61,779 nt of DNA from an uncultured Saprospiraceae bacterium. GTDB taxonomy: Bacteria > Bacteroidota > Bacteroidia > Chitinophagales > Saprospiraceae. Shown here in pieces: positions 18,895 to 27,045 of this stretch (position 1 is the stretch's first letter; each line of letters begins with the position of its first letter). The stretch lies in NCBI GenBank assembly GCA_905480605.1, contig CAJQRD010000060.1:1-61779 (forward strand), in the 5' to 3' direction. A model generated the notes under the pieces. It saw nothing but the letters and a program-made list of their open reading frames with translations. It ran no database searches and was not told the origin of the DNA. Both the position numbers and the translations under genes were made by a program.

Positions 18895-19020
18895 AACTTT
18901 TTCCTCACAGAGTTGCACTGAGTAAAAAAGAGTTTCACAAAGAGGGAGACAATAAAAAAATAGCGGAGTAGCTCTCTGAGAAACTCTGTGGCTAACTCTG
19001 AGCTCTCCGTGAGATAAAGT
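18895..19020. repeat. Degenerate CACAGAG/CTCTGTG repeat with inverted arms
   Basis: The stretch CCTCACAGAGTTGCACTGAG, then CTCTGAGAAACTCTGTGGCT and AACTCTGAGCTCTCCGTGAG, can pair with itself. It belongs with the array at 12650. It lies between convergent genes, where a hairpin could end transcription, but there is no clear T tract. Confidence 0.4.
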
Positions 19021-19111
19021 GTAGAAAAGATTTGCGAAGCTAATAGAAAGAAATAGAATAATAATACTTCCCCCAATCATATAATTATTCACTATTTATC
19101 ATTAATTAAAT

Positions 19112-19918
19112 TTACTTACCCAGTATAACCTCCATAATCCTCTTTGTCTCAGGCAGTGGATCAATACCATACTCCCGGTCCAAAACCTCAACACATTTTT
19201 TATAAACTTTAATTGCTTGTGGACGATTCCCAATCTGAAGATAAGCTTGCATTTGAAACCTATAAGCCTCTTCCCAAGTATTGTCAATCATTAATGCAGA
19301 TTGCGCAAGGCGAATACATTCCCTTGGGTTGTCATCAACGATTAATTCGGCGAGCACCATGTAGGCGTTCAGAGCCTGAATTTGAAGACGCTCCCTTTCT
19401 GCGGCAGACCAATCTTCATACATGCGATTGGGCAGATAAATACCATGATATAAACTTATAACTTCATTAAAAATCTCAATAGCTAAACCTTTTTTAGAGG
19501 TAAGTGCCTGGTTACCAAGTTTTACGTAAAAGTCCAATGCATCGGCATCTATCCAAATATTTTCTGTTTCCAATTTGTAAGTAGAACCTTGTCTTGAAAT
19601 GTAAGACGCTTCTGTTCTAGATTTGCGGTTGGGTTCCATAACTTTTCTAATGCCATGTAGAGCAACTTTAAAATCTCTACCTCCCTGGTCTATATCATCT
19701 ACATCCCAAATTCGATCGATGATAATTTCTTTGTGAAGTCCAAATTGATGACGGTTGGTAATAAAAAACTGAATGAGTTGTAATGTCTTATCTCGCCCCC
19801 AATCTTTGTCACTAAGGGCAATGCCATTTATAATCATTTCAAACTTACCTAAAGTATACACACGTATACCAGATTCCGAATTCTTATAATTGTTATATTG
19901 TTCCTGCAATGAAAACAT
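19112..19918 (-). CDS. BTAD/SARP-like transcriptional regulator
   Basis: A 268-residue protein with an OmpR/PhoB-like winged helix (about 15-110; VYTLGKFEMIINGIAL, then GRDKTLQLIQFFI and FKVALHGIRKVMEP). A bacterial transcriptional activator domain of TPR type follows (about 115-265; YLPNRMYEDWSAAERERLQ and YRFQMQAYLQIGNRPQAIKV). SARP and AfsR regulators share this plan but usually carry extra ATPase modules in the AfsR case; this one is the minimal form. It is 3 bp downstream of the coiled-coil gene, so the two are co-transcribed. The divergent position suggests control of the lipid-storage genes at 21-25 kb (inference). Confidence 0.85.
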   Translation of the reverse strand: MFSLQEQYNNYKNSESGIRVYTLGKFEMIINGIALSDKDWGRDKTLQLIQFFITNRHQFGLHKEIIIDRIWDVDDIDQGGRDFKVALHGIRKVMEPNRKSRTEASYISRQGSTYKLETENIWIDADALDFYVKLGNQALTSKKGLAIEIFNEVISLYHGIYLPNRMYEDWSAAERERLQIQALNAYMVLAELIVDDNPRECIRLAQSALMIDNTWEEAYRFQMQAYLQIGNRPQAIKVYKKCVEVLDREYGIDPLPETKRIMEVILGK

Positions 19919-19921
19919 GGA

Positions 19922-20431
19922 CTATTTCTTCTTGCTTAGTTTATCCACTTTTTTATTTAGTGAGCTAATCTCTTTGGCCATTTGAGAAATGGTCGACATC
20001 ATAGTTTTGAAATCAGATTTTGAAGCCATACGCCAATCATCAATTTCAATTTTTTGACTTATTTCATCACCAACGTGCGAAATCTGTTCTTGTATTTGAG
20101 TCACCTGACCTTTTGGGTCTTTCAGTACATCCAGCATCAACTTGGGAGCAGACTTAGACACTTTCTTCCAAATGTCAAAACTTTTGGATATCAGACCTTC
20201 TTTCTCTTCCTTTGTTTTGTCAGGAGCAGATTCAACAGACGCGACAGTCATTTCAGACAATTTGGATTGCATAAACTCAATAGCATCTTCAAATTCAGAA
20301 AAGCTGGTTTGATCACCTCCTTGTACATGAGATATTTTCCCTCGCCATTGAATATTGGCATTCCCTTCAGTATCGTCAAATAACTTTTGCGTGAAGCGTA
20401 TAACGAATGATGATGTTTGGTCTGTTTTCAT
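19922..20431 (-). CDS. Hypothetical protein with phasin-like C-terminal coiled coil
   Basis: A 169-residue protein. The N-terminus (SFVIRFTQKLF, WRGKISHVQGG, FEDAIEFMQSKL) resembles a short domain I recall from proteins of cyanobacteria and other bacteria, with pattern F-x-I-R...W-R-G-x-I-x-H-V...F, function unknown. The C-terminus (about 130-169; MASKSDFKTMMSTISQMAKE, then ISSLNKKVDKLSKKK) is a heptad coiled coil like those ending phasins and PhaF-type proteins. It is co-transcribed with the BTAD regulator and divergent from the phasin-like genes. It may be a granule or regulatory protein; this is inference. Confidence 0.6.
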   Translation of the reverse strand: MKTDQTSSFVIRFTQKLFDDTEGNANIQWRGKISHVQGGDQTSFSEFEDAIEFMQSKLSEMTVASVESAPDKTKEEKEGLISKSFDIWKKVSKSAPKLMLDVLKDPKGQVTQIQEQISHVGDEISQKIEIDDWRMASKSDFKTMMSTISQMAKEISSLNKKVDKLSKKK

Positions 20432-20448
20432 GTGTTTTTCTTTTTTGC

Positions 20449-20603
20449 AATGTCAACAACTTTATTTACCGAAGTTTCAAACAAAGGTAAATGTCAACGA
20501 GGATTCAATGTCAACAATGTTAATAGTGAATTCATCTAAGTTATGAATTTTTATACATTCAAATACGATGCCTATGTCAACAATGTGAATAATGTCAACA
20601 ATG
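20449..20603. repeat. Array of AATGTCAACAATG motifs
   Basis: The 13-mer AATGTCAACAATG or close variants occurs at 20449 (ends AAC), 20490 (ends GAG), 20507 (exact), 20573 (first base T) and 20591 (exact). Further copies lie at 22933 (exact) and, on the other strand, at 23199 and 23215 (variants). All are in the spacers around the lipid-storage genes. The spacing is irregular, so this is not a simple tandem repeat. They are candidate operator sites or a decayed repeat. Confidence 0.5.
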
Positions 20604-20629
20604 GTTTAATGATACATGTCACTTGATGA

Positions 20630-20771
20630 GCTCTGACAGAGCGGAGCTTCCTAGTTTTTATGATATGCTATTTTTGATGACTTTTTTGGTAAAATTTTGA
20701 TTGTCAAGTAGTTAACTTATTATACTTTGCTCCGCTCTGTCAGGGATGAGCTCTGTCAGAGCGGGGCAAAG
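20630..20771. repeat. CTCTGTCAGAG-type hairpins
   Basis: GCTCTGACAGAGC (20630-20642) is a small dyad. CTTTGCTCCGCTCTG (20725-20739) and CAGAGCGGGGCAAAG (20757-20771) form 15-bp arms with one mismatch around a 17-nt loop. The core matches the hairpin at 10987. Together they form a small REP-like group. The spacer 20432-21004 otherwise holds the 13-mer array and, at about 20840-20935, loose GAAGCATTGAAGCATTAAAG repeats. Confidence 0.5.
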
Positions 20772-21004
20772 TCTTTATTATAGCAAATAGCAATACCAAC
20801 AGAATATCCCACGCACTTGATTGCTATTGTTTTCATTGAAGCATTGAAGCATTAAAGAATTAGAGCATTAAATCAGTGAATCATTAAAGCATTATTGGTA
20901 CTGAATCATTGCATTAATTGTTGGCATTGAACCTGTAACTCATTTGTAACTTGCACCACTTAAGTTTGTGTCATATTTATAAAAACAAGCAAATAAATAA
21001 TATA

Positions 21005-21676
21005 ATGGCTAGTCAATCATCAAACTTAAAGAAATTTAGAAACGGTAGAAAAATCGTTATGAATACAGTAAAAACTGTTCATAATGGTGTTTTAGATACT
21101 GCTGAAGTATTAATCGAGGAGTCAGTAAAATCTGGTATTAAGTACCAAAAATTAGCTGTAAAGTCATTGAGAAAAACAGAACCTATTTTGGACAAGCAAG
21201 TAGATATCTTTTTTGATACCGCTGAAGCAATTGTTGACCAAGTACAAGTTGGAAACAAGAGATTCCAAAAGCTTTTAGGTATTACTAGAACAGTAAAAAT
21301 GGCTAAATCTCAGGTTAACAAAACTGTGAAATTGGCTTCTGAATCTTTAGAAAAGAACTTCGAATTTGCATCAAAGACAATCAAAACGGTTGCAGATAAA
21401 GTTGCTGATAGAGTAGAAGATAATCTAGAGAAAATTGGAAGTACTGTTAAATTACCAACTCAAACTGCAGAAAAAGCTAAGAAGACAGGTGCTAAGCTTG
21501 TAAAAACAGCTACGAAAGAAGTGAAAAAGAAGGTTGCAACAGCAAAAAAAGTCGCAAAAAAAGCACCAGCTAGGACAAAGGCAGTTGCTAAGAAAGTGAC
21601 AGCTAAGAAAGTTACGGCTAAAAAAACAACAGCTAAAAAAGTAACAGCAATTGGAACAACAGCTGCTAAGAAGTAA
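21005..21676 (+). CDS. Phasin-like protein with histone H1-like Lys/Ala C-terminal tail
   Basis: A 223-residue basic protein. Residues 1-150 are amphipathic helices rich in V, K, E and T (VKTVHNGVLDTAEVLIEESV, SEKNF-like heptads, TVADKVADRVEDNLEKIGS) like phasins, which coat storage granules. Residues about 160-223 are a Lys/Ala/Thr tail with repeated TAKKV/KKVAKK units like histone H1 or PhaM, which ties granules to DNA in Ralstonia. I chose ATG at 21005; the frame runs 18 codons further upstream without typical sequence. It heads a cluster with a second phasin-like gene, a hydrolase and a WS/DGAT, so the granule would be neutral lipid rather than polyhydroxyalkanoate, since no PHA synthase is seen. 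Confidence 0.7.
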   Translation: MASQSSNLKKFRNGRKIVMNTVKTVHNGVLDTAEVLIEESVKSGIKYQKLAVKSLRKTEPILDKQVDIFFDTAEAIVDQVQVGNKRFQKLLGITRTVKMAKSQVNKTVKLASESLEKNFEFASKTIKTVADKVADRVEDNLEKIGSTVKLPTQTAEKAKKTGAKLVKTATKEVKKKVATAKKVAKKAPARTKAVAKKVTAKKVTAKKTTAKKVTAIGTTAAKK

Positions 21677-21723
21677 TCATCTGCAAATTATACCTATTTA
21701 TAAAAAAGAAAAATTAGAATATC

Positions 21724-22008
21724 ATGGCTAAGAAAAAGATAAATAAAACTGAGGAGTACAATTTGACCAATGCAATTAAAGCGACTACAAAGAATGTAAA
21801 TGCTTTTGTAATTGAAACGTCAGAAGAGGTGATTGATTCTGCAATAGAAAGAAGCCTACAATGGCAAGAAGTTTCAGAAAAAGCAATTAAAGGTGGTTTG
21901 AAATTGGCTGAAATTCAACAAGATGTCATGTTTAAGGCATTAGAGACTGTGAAAGGAAGCTTAATTAAAGGGAGTAGAAGATTTAAGAGCGTTTTTAGCA
22001 ACAACTAA
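21724..22008 (+). CDS. Small phasin-like protein
   Basis: A 94-residue helical protein (MAKKKINKTEEYNLTNAIKA, later SLQWQEVSEKAIKGG and EIQQDVMFKALETVKG) without cysteines, a signal peptide or membrane segment. The amphipathic helix composition matches the N-terminal part of its upstream neighbour and short phasins. It starts 47 bp after that gene and is probably co-transcribed. A coat role on lipid inclusions is inferred; it could instead be a general stress protein. Confidence 0.62.
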   Translation: MAKKKINKTEEYNLTNAIKATTKNVNAFVIETSEEVIDSAIERSLQWQEVSEKAIKGGLKLAEIQQDVMFKALETVKGSLIKGSRRFKSVFSNN

Positions 22009-22095
22009 GATTAGTGGTATTAATTTAAATACTTACTCTAAAGTTAAACTAGGCCAAAGTTTTCAAGAAATTGATTACTTTGGCTTTTCTTTGCA

Positions 22096-22899
22096 ATGAA
22101 TCCAAGTACAAAAATATCGTCAAAAAAAGTCAAAAGACCATCGTTATTATGGTCTTTGACAGAAGCTACAAGGGCTATTTTTGAATTGGGCAGTTTCTTT
22201 CCTTTTAAGTTAATCAACAATATTCCCAAAGATGGGGATGGCCATCCTGTTCTGATACTACCTGGATTTTTGGCAAGTGACTCATCGACAGTCCACCTCA
22301 GAAAGTTTATCAGTGATCTAGGTTACAGTGTCTACGGTTGGGGAGAGGGACGGAATCTAGCAAATCAAGAGTATATCAATCTGCTTAATGATAAAGTAGA
22401 CGCGATTGTTGAAAAACATGACAAGCCCATCAGTATAATTGGTTGGAGTCTGGGTGGTATTTACGCTCGCCAATTGGCAAAAAGTCTACCTGATAGTGTC
22501 AGACAAGTTATAACTCTTGGTTCACCATTTAAAGGTGTCAAGCAAGCGAATAACGCAAAATGGATGTATGATCTTCTAACCAGGGGTTCAGGACGTGCCA
22601 AAATAAATGAGGAACTCATTCAAGATATTCCTTTTCCTGCACCATTACCCACAACAGCAATATACTCTAAGGAAGATGGCATCGTACCATGGGAACTCTG
22701 CATGGAGGAACGAGAGACAGCTATTCATCAAAACATTCAAGTACGTGGAAGTCATTTTGGATTGGGTTTTAATCCAGCGGTTTTGGTTATCATAGCAGAC
22801 CGTCTGAAGTACTCAGAAGAGAATTGGAGGAAGTTTGAATCTTCGACCTTGTTTGAGAAGTTATTGGTGTCTATGCCTGTTAACTTTTCGCTTAAGTAG
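22096..22899 (+). CDS. Alpha/beta hydrolase, triacylglycerol-lipase-like
   Basis: A 267-residue soluble alpha/beta hydrolase. The opening LILPGFLASDSSTVHLRKF is the lipase-like oxyanion segment. SIIGWSLGGIYARQLA holds the nucleophile Ser in GWSLGG, VITLGSPF follows, and the acid and His are likely in YSKEDGIVPW and GSHFGLGFNP. This subtype is frequently beside WS/DGAT genes in actinobacteria (from memory). Here it sits between phasin-like genes and the WS/DGAT and may hydrolyse stored wax ester or triacylglycerol. No signal peptide, so cytoplasmic. Confidence 0.82.
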   Translation: MNPSTKISSKKVKRPSLLWSLTEATRAIFELGSFFPFKLINNIPKDGDGHPVLILPGFLASDSSTVHLRKFISDLGYSVYGWGEGRNLANQEYINLLNDKVDAIVEKHDKPISIIGWSLGGIYARQLAKSLPDSVRQVITLGSPFKGVKQANNAKWMYDLLTRGSGRAKINEELIQDIPFPAPLPTTAIYSKEDGIVPWELCMEERETAIHQNIQVRGSHFGLGFNPAVLVIIADRLKYSEENWRKFESSTLFEKLLVSMPVNFSLK

Positions 22900-23200
22900 T
22901 TCATCTTCAATGAATCAATGATCTAATGTCTCAATGTCAACAATGCTTCAATGTTACAAAATCATAATTAGAAAGCGAAAAAATTACTTTCCAAGCTATG
23001 GGCTGTGCCTAGAGATTTGCTAAGTCCCAGGTTTTGCTTTTCTGTTTTTTATTTAATGTTCTTCTCTTAAGCTATCGCCACTCTGTGGCTTTACGGTTTC
23101 GTTATAAATAATTTTATTTAACGAAAGCTCTAGCGGAGCGAGATCAAAAAAATATCAGCTCTTTTAATCTCTAGCAAATCCTGTGAGTTGAGATTGACCA
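22900..23200. other. Intergenic spacer with motif copy and short dyads
   Basis: No gene is visible. The spacer holds one exact AATGTCAACAATG (22933-22945), a CACTCTGTGG piece (about 23083) and the pair GCTATCGCCACTCTGTGGC / GAAAGCTCTAGCGGAGCGAG, which looks like decayed repeat. It ends in the reverse-oriented motif copies that run into the WS/DGAT leader. Confidence 0.4.
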
Positions 23201-23266
23201 TTGTTGAGATTGACCATTGTTGGCATTAATATTTTTTGTAACTTGACCATCACTAAAAATATCACA

Positions 23267-25102
23267 TTGATAGATAAAATAATTGACCAATTTGACTTAT
23301 CGGATTTAGAATCTGTAACAGGCTTAGATGCTACGTTTTTATATGGTGAAACGCCAACCAGCCCAATGCACGTTGGAAGTGTGGCGGTTATTGAAGGATC
23401 GCTTGAGTTTGAAAATTTTAAGAAAGTAATTCATTCTAGAATTCATCAAGTGCCTAAATTGAGAAAACGGTTAATGACCATACCTTTCAGTATTGATTAT
23501 CCTTACTGGGTTGATGATCCGCATTTTAATATTGACATGCACCTCAATCATGTGGCTTTACCAAAGCCAGGCGATTGGAAACAGTTGCGTAAGATGGCAG
23601 CACGTATTTTTAGTGAACCACTAGATCAGTCTCGACCACTATGGTCGTTTACGTTTGTAGAAGGGCTAGATAATCTTTCGCAAGTTAAGCCGGGATCTGT
23701 TGCAATTATTTCTAAGATTCATCATGTGGCAATCGATGGTGCAGCGGGCGCTGGATTGCTAGGTATACTTTTTGATTTGAGTCCAGAGGCACACGAAATA
23801 AAACCACCAAGAGAATATAGGCCAAGACCATTGCCGAATGAATTGGGGTTGTTGGTTAAAAGTAGTATCAGTTTCGCCAAACGACCACTCAAGTTCCCTA
23901 AGTTGGTGAGCAGTGCTTTGGAGGCGACTATGAAAGCTGGATTTATAACAAGAGCGCAACATTTGGATTTGCCGACAGCACCATTCTCAGCGCCATCGAC
24001 ACCATTAAACGGTATAATATCTGCTCAGCGAAAATGGAACACTACAATATTGACTTTAGACAGAGTTAAGGCGTTGAGAAAGATAATGGGTACAACCCTT
24101 AACGATGTTGTATTGGCGATTTGTTCAGGTGCACTGAGAAGATATTTGTTGGAAAAGGATAAGTTGCCCAAAAAGCCAATGGTGGCTATGGTCCCGATTT
24201 CAACACGTGGAAAAGATGACGAGGGAAGTGGCAATCAACTATCGGCTATGCTCGTACAGTTAGCTACTGATATAGAAGATCCTATTGAAAGATTGGAAAC
24301 TATATATGAAAACACAATTCGTGGAAAAACATACCAAGGCGCAATGGGTGCCGACTCACTTGCCAATTTAGCAGGTGCGGTACCATTTGGTATTGCCAAT
24401 CAAGCTGCGCGATTGTATTCTAGATTCAACATGGCGAAGATGCATAGCCCGGTTTTTAATGTCGTGATCACAAATGTACCTGGACCACAAATGCCCATTT
24501 ATTGTCATGGACATAAAATGCACAGCATAATGGGAATGGCACCGATAATTGATGGCATGGGATTGATCATTACGGTCTTGAGTTATAATGGCAATATCAC
24601 AATCAGTCCAACATCGGATGTCAACTCAATGCCGGATTTAAATAAGTTTTCAAAATATATTCTGGACTCTGCCAATGAGTTAGAAGATGTGATTCTCAAA
24701 TATCAAAAAGATGGCGCCAAAAAGAAAACGAAAACAATAGCAGTAGATAAAGCTAAAAAAGAAAAAGCATTGTCAGATCAATACTTTGTGGGTATCCGCA
24801 AGTACTTAAAAGCCAACCCTACATTCATTAAAAAAGAGGTGGGTGTGTTTCAGTTTTTCGTAAAAGGACCGATACCTACAAATTGGCAAGTCAATCTTAG
24901 TAAAGCACCAGGTACAATCAGGAAAGGTAAGGCCAAAGCATTTGATGCTTCATTGACAATACAGGACAAGCATCTCATCAAAATTGCACAGGGAAAGTTA
25001 GATGTAATGACAGCATTCGTTCAGGGTAGAATTGCTATTACAGGTGACAATGAAAAGGTTATGAAGTTGGCGAGTATTTTGAAAAAAATGCCGAAAATTT
25101 AA
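23267..25102 (+). CDS. Wax ester synthase/diacylglycerol acyltransferase (WS/DGAT) fused to SCP2 domain
   Basis: Residues 1-470 form the WS/DGAT family: GLDATFLYGETPTSPMHVGS, the catalytic KIHHVAIDGAAG (HHxxxDG, His152-His153, Asp157), PLNGIISAQRKW, TLNDVVLAICSGALRR and FNVVITNVPGPQ. The enzyme esterifies acyl-CoA to fatty alcohol or diacylglycerol, making wax ester or triacylglycerol at the membrane. Residues about 480-611 are an SCP2 lipid-binding domain (GVFQFFVKGPIPTNW, FDASLTIQDKHLIKIAQGKL, ITGDNEKVMKLASILKKMP). The frame extends back to a TTG at 23201, but that stretch is repeat sequence, so I prefer TTG 23267. The family usually ends without SCP2, making the fusion notable. Confidence 0.9.
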   Translation: MIDKIIDQFDLSDLESVTGLDATFLYGETPTSPMHVGSVAVIEGSLEFENFKKVIHSRIHQVPKLRKRLMTIPFSIDYPYWVDDPHFNIDMHLNHVALPKPGDWKQLRKMAARIFSEPLDQSRPLWSFTFVEGLDNLSQVKPGSVAIISKIHHVAIDGAAGAGLLGILFDLSPEAHEIKPPREYRPRPLPNELGLLVKSSISFAKRPLKFPKLVSSALEATMKAGFITRAQHLDLPTAPFSAPSTPLNGIISAQRKWNTTILTLDRVKALRKIMGTTLNDVVLAICSGALRRYLLEKDKLPKKPMVAMVPISTRGKDDEGSGNQLSAMLVQLATDIEDPIERLETIYENTIRGKTYQGAMGADSLANLAGAVPFGIANQAARLYSRFNMAKMHSPVFNVVITNVPGPQMPIYCHGHKMHSIMGMAPIIDGMGLIITVLSYNGNITISPTSDVNSMPDLNKFSKYILDSANELEDVILKYQKDGAKKKTKTIAVDKAKKEKALSDQYFVGIRKYLKANPTFIKKEVGVFQFFVKGPIPTNWQVNLSKAPGTIRKGKAKAFDASLTIQDKHLIKIAQGKLDVMTAFVQGRIAITGDNEKVMKLASILKKMPKI

Positions 25103-25489
25103 TTCTTATTATCGAAAATATTATAAGACATAATTGATAAATCGGATCCAATAGACAAGGATTTGGGTAATTCAATAAATAGGGAATTGATATTAGAACC
25201 TAAATTTAAAAGTAATCTTCATAAGGATTTTCTCCAAAACAATTTAATGGGATAAAAATTAAATCTGGTTAGAAAGGAGTAAAGTCTACCATAAGATGAA
25301 AGAAACTACCAATATGGAGTAAACCATTGAGATGATTAGTCTTTTGAAGTGAAATTATTTATGAATAAAGGAAGTAAAGGGTAATCTCTCTTCGATATTC
25401 AAAATTATAGAATAATCATCCCATTTCTAGCATCATTTTTGTATTTTAATTTTTGATTTTACACAATTCACAAAATAAAATAGATATTG
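25103..25489. other. Spacer before the pyrimidine cluster
   Basis: About 385 bp without a credible gene. It must hold the promoter of the downstream semialdehyde dehydrogenase gene, but I see no convincing TTTG/TAnnTTTG pair, terminator or dyad. Confidence 0.4.
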
Positions 25490-26947
25490 ATGATGCCACA
25501 ATCACAAGTTAAGAACCTCATAAACGGTCAAAAGATGAGGAGCGGTCAGGCTTCTATGGATATTATTTCTCCTCTCGATGGATCTGTCATTTCTAATCTA
25601 CCCATGAGTAATAGTTCAGATTTGGATGCTGCTGTAGAAGCTGCTAAAAAGGCATATCCAATGTGGTCAGGAATGACGCTTAAGGAGCGGGTACAGATAT
25701 TTTTCAAGTACCGCCAATTGCTAGAGGAAAATATTGAAGAGCTTACAGAGTTGGTGCATTTGGAAAATGGCAAAACTAGGGATGAGGCGCGAGCAGAGGT
25801 ATTAAAGAGTATGGAACTCTGCGAGTTTGCTGTATCAATGCCACAAATCGTAACCAATGAAATCCAAGAAGTAAGTAAAGGTGTCGAATGTAGAATCGAA
25901 AGAAAACCTCTTGGAGTAGTTGCTTGTATTACTCCATTCAATTTTCCAAATATGGTGCCCCATTGGACTGTACCAAATGCGCTCATTCTAGGAAATACCT
26001 TGGTGCTCAAACCTTCGGAATTGGTGCCACTCAGCGCCGTACGAATGGGTGATTTACTAAAGGAAGCGGGATTGCCTGATGGCGTATTTAATATTGTAAA
26101 TGGTGGAAAAGATGTCGTTGAGGCTATTTGTGATCATCCAGATATCAAGGCAACATCTTTTGTAGGGTCAACCAAAGTAGCTAAAATTGTATATAAAAGA
26201 GCAAGTGGAAACCTTCAACGTTGTGTAGCTTTAGGCGGTGCTAAAAACCATCTCCTTGTCTTGCCTGATGCCAACCCTGATATGACTGCGAATAATGTTG
26301 TGGCATCCATGGCGGGTTGTGCTGGACAAAGATGTATGGCAGCGTCCGTAATGGTTGGAGTGGATAAAGTACAACACATTATTGATAAAATGATTACTGA
26401 GGCGAAACTGATTGTACCAGGTGAAAACCTTGGACCAGTAATCAGCCAAGAAGCAAAAGATAGAATCGAAGGTTATATTACAGATGCAGAAGCGCAGGGT
26501 GCCAAAATATTAGTGGATGGCAGAGGTGTAACTGTTCCAGGACATGAAAATGGATTTTATGTAGGACCTACCATTATTGATTATGTAAAACCAGACATGG
26601 CTGTTGCCAAGGAGGAGATTTTTGGGCCAGTGATTTCCATTATAAGAGCGAGCGATATTGACGAAGCAATCCGAATCGAAAATGGATCAAATTATGGAAA
26701 TGCAGCTGCTGTATTTACAGAAAGCGGATCTATGGCCAAAAGAGTAATGGAAGGCGCAAGTGCTGGGATGATAGGAGTTAATATCGGAGTACCTGTACCT
26801 AGAGAACCATTCTCATTTGGTGGTTGGAATGAATCAAAATTTGGAGTTGGAGATATTACGGGTAAAAGTTCGATCGAATTTTGGACACAAAACAAGAAGA
26901 CAACAACAAAGTGGAATCCTGAGGACAAGAGGGATTGGATGAGTTGA
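25490..26947 (+). CDS. mmsA: CoA-acylating (methyl)malonate-semialdehyde dehydrogenase
   Basis: A 485-residue aldehyde dehydrogenase of the CoA-acylating MMSDH branch (IolA/MmsA), which oxidises malonate semialdehyde with NAD and CoA to acetyl-CoA and CO2. Motifs: ACITPFNFPNMVPHWTVP, LGNTLVLKPSE, SFVGSTKVAK, ALGGAKNHLLVLPDA (MMSDH has GGAKN where most relatives have LGGK), and the catalytic Cys in GCAGQRCMAASV. Tandem ATGs occur at 25490 and 25493 behind a TTG; I use the first ATG. It heads the rightward pyrimidine cluster, and its role is the final step from beta-alanine. It could also serve valine or inositol breakdown, but no such genes are near. Confidence 0.9.
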   Translation: MMPQSQVKNLINGQKMRSGQASMDIISPLDGSVISNLPMSNSSDLDAAVEAAKKAYPMWSGMTLKERVQIFFKYRQLLEENIEELTELVHLENGKTRDEARAEVLKSMELCEFAVSMPQIVTNEIQEVSKGVECRIERKPLGVVACITPFNFPNMVPHWTVPNALILGNTLVLKPSELVPLSAVRMGDLLKEAGLPDGVFNIVNGGKDVVEAICDHPDIKATSFVGSTKVAKIVYKRASGNLQRCVALGGAKNHLLVLPDANPDMTANNVVASMAGCAGQRCMAASVMVGVDKVQHIIDKMITEAKLIVPGENLGPVISQEAKDRIEGYITDAEAQGAKILVDGRGVTVPGHENGFYVGPTIIDYVKPDMAVAKEEIFGPVISIIRASDIDEAIRIENGSNYGNAAAVFTESGSMAKRVMEGASAGMIGVNIGVPVPREPFSFGGWNESKFGVGDITGKSSIEFWTQNKKTTTKWNPEDKRDWMS

Positions 26948-27045
26948 TCAGATGAAAACTCTAATGTAGAATTTGAAATGTATACTCTTTAATAAAAAGT
27001 CATCAATTTACCTTAGAAGAGAAACCATTATAAATAGAATAAGCA

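Noticed and set aside
20830-20945. GAAGCATTGAAGCATTAAAG runs as a CRISPR-like or satellite array
   Set aside because: Units are irregular in length and sequence with no spacers; this is low-complexity DNA.
21005-22008. Polyhydroxyalkanoate granule locus
   Set aside because: Phasin-like proteins suggested this, but no PhaC/PhaE/PhaB-like gene is present, and the acyltransferase downstream is WS/DGAT, so neutral lipid is favoured.
23201-23266. N-terminal extension of the WS/DGAT from TTG at 23201
   Set aside because: These 22 codons overlap the inverted CATTGTTG motif copies and are not similar to WS/DGAT N-termini.
25546-26010. Leftward 154-codon frame within the semialdehyde dehydrogenase gene
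   Set aside because: It is a mirror of a strongly conserved gene; its composition is that of antisense code.
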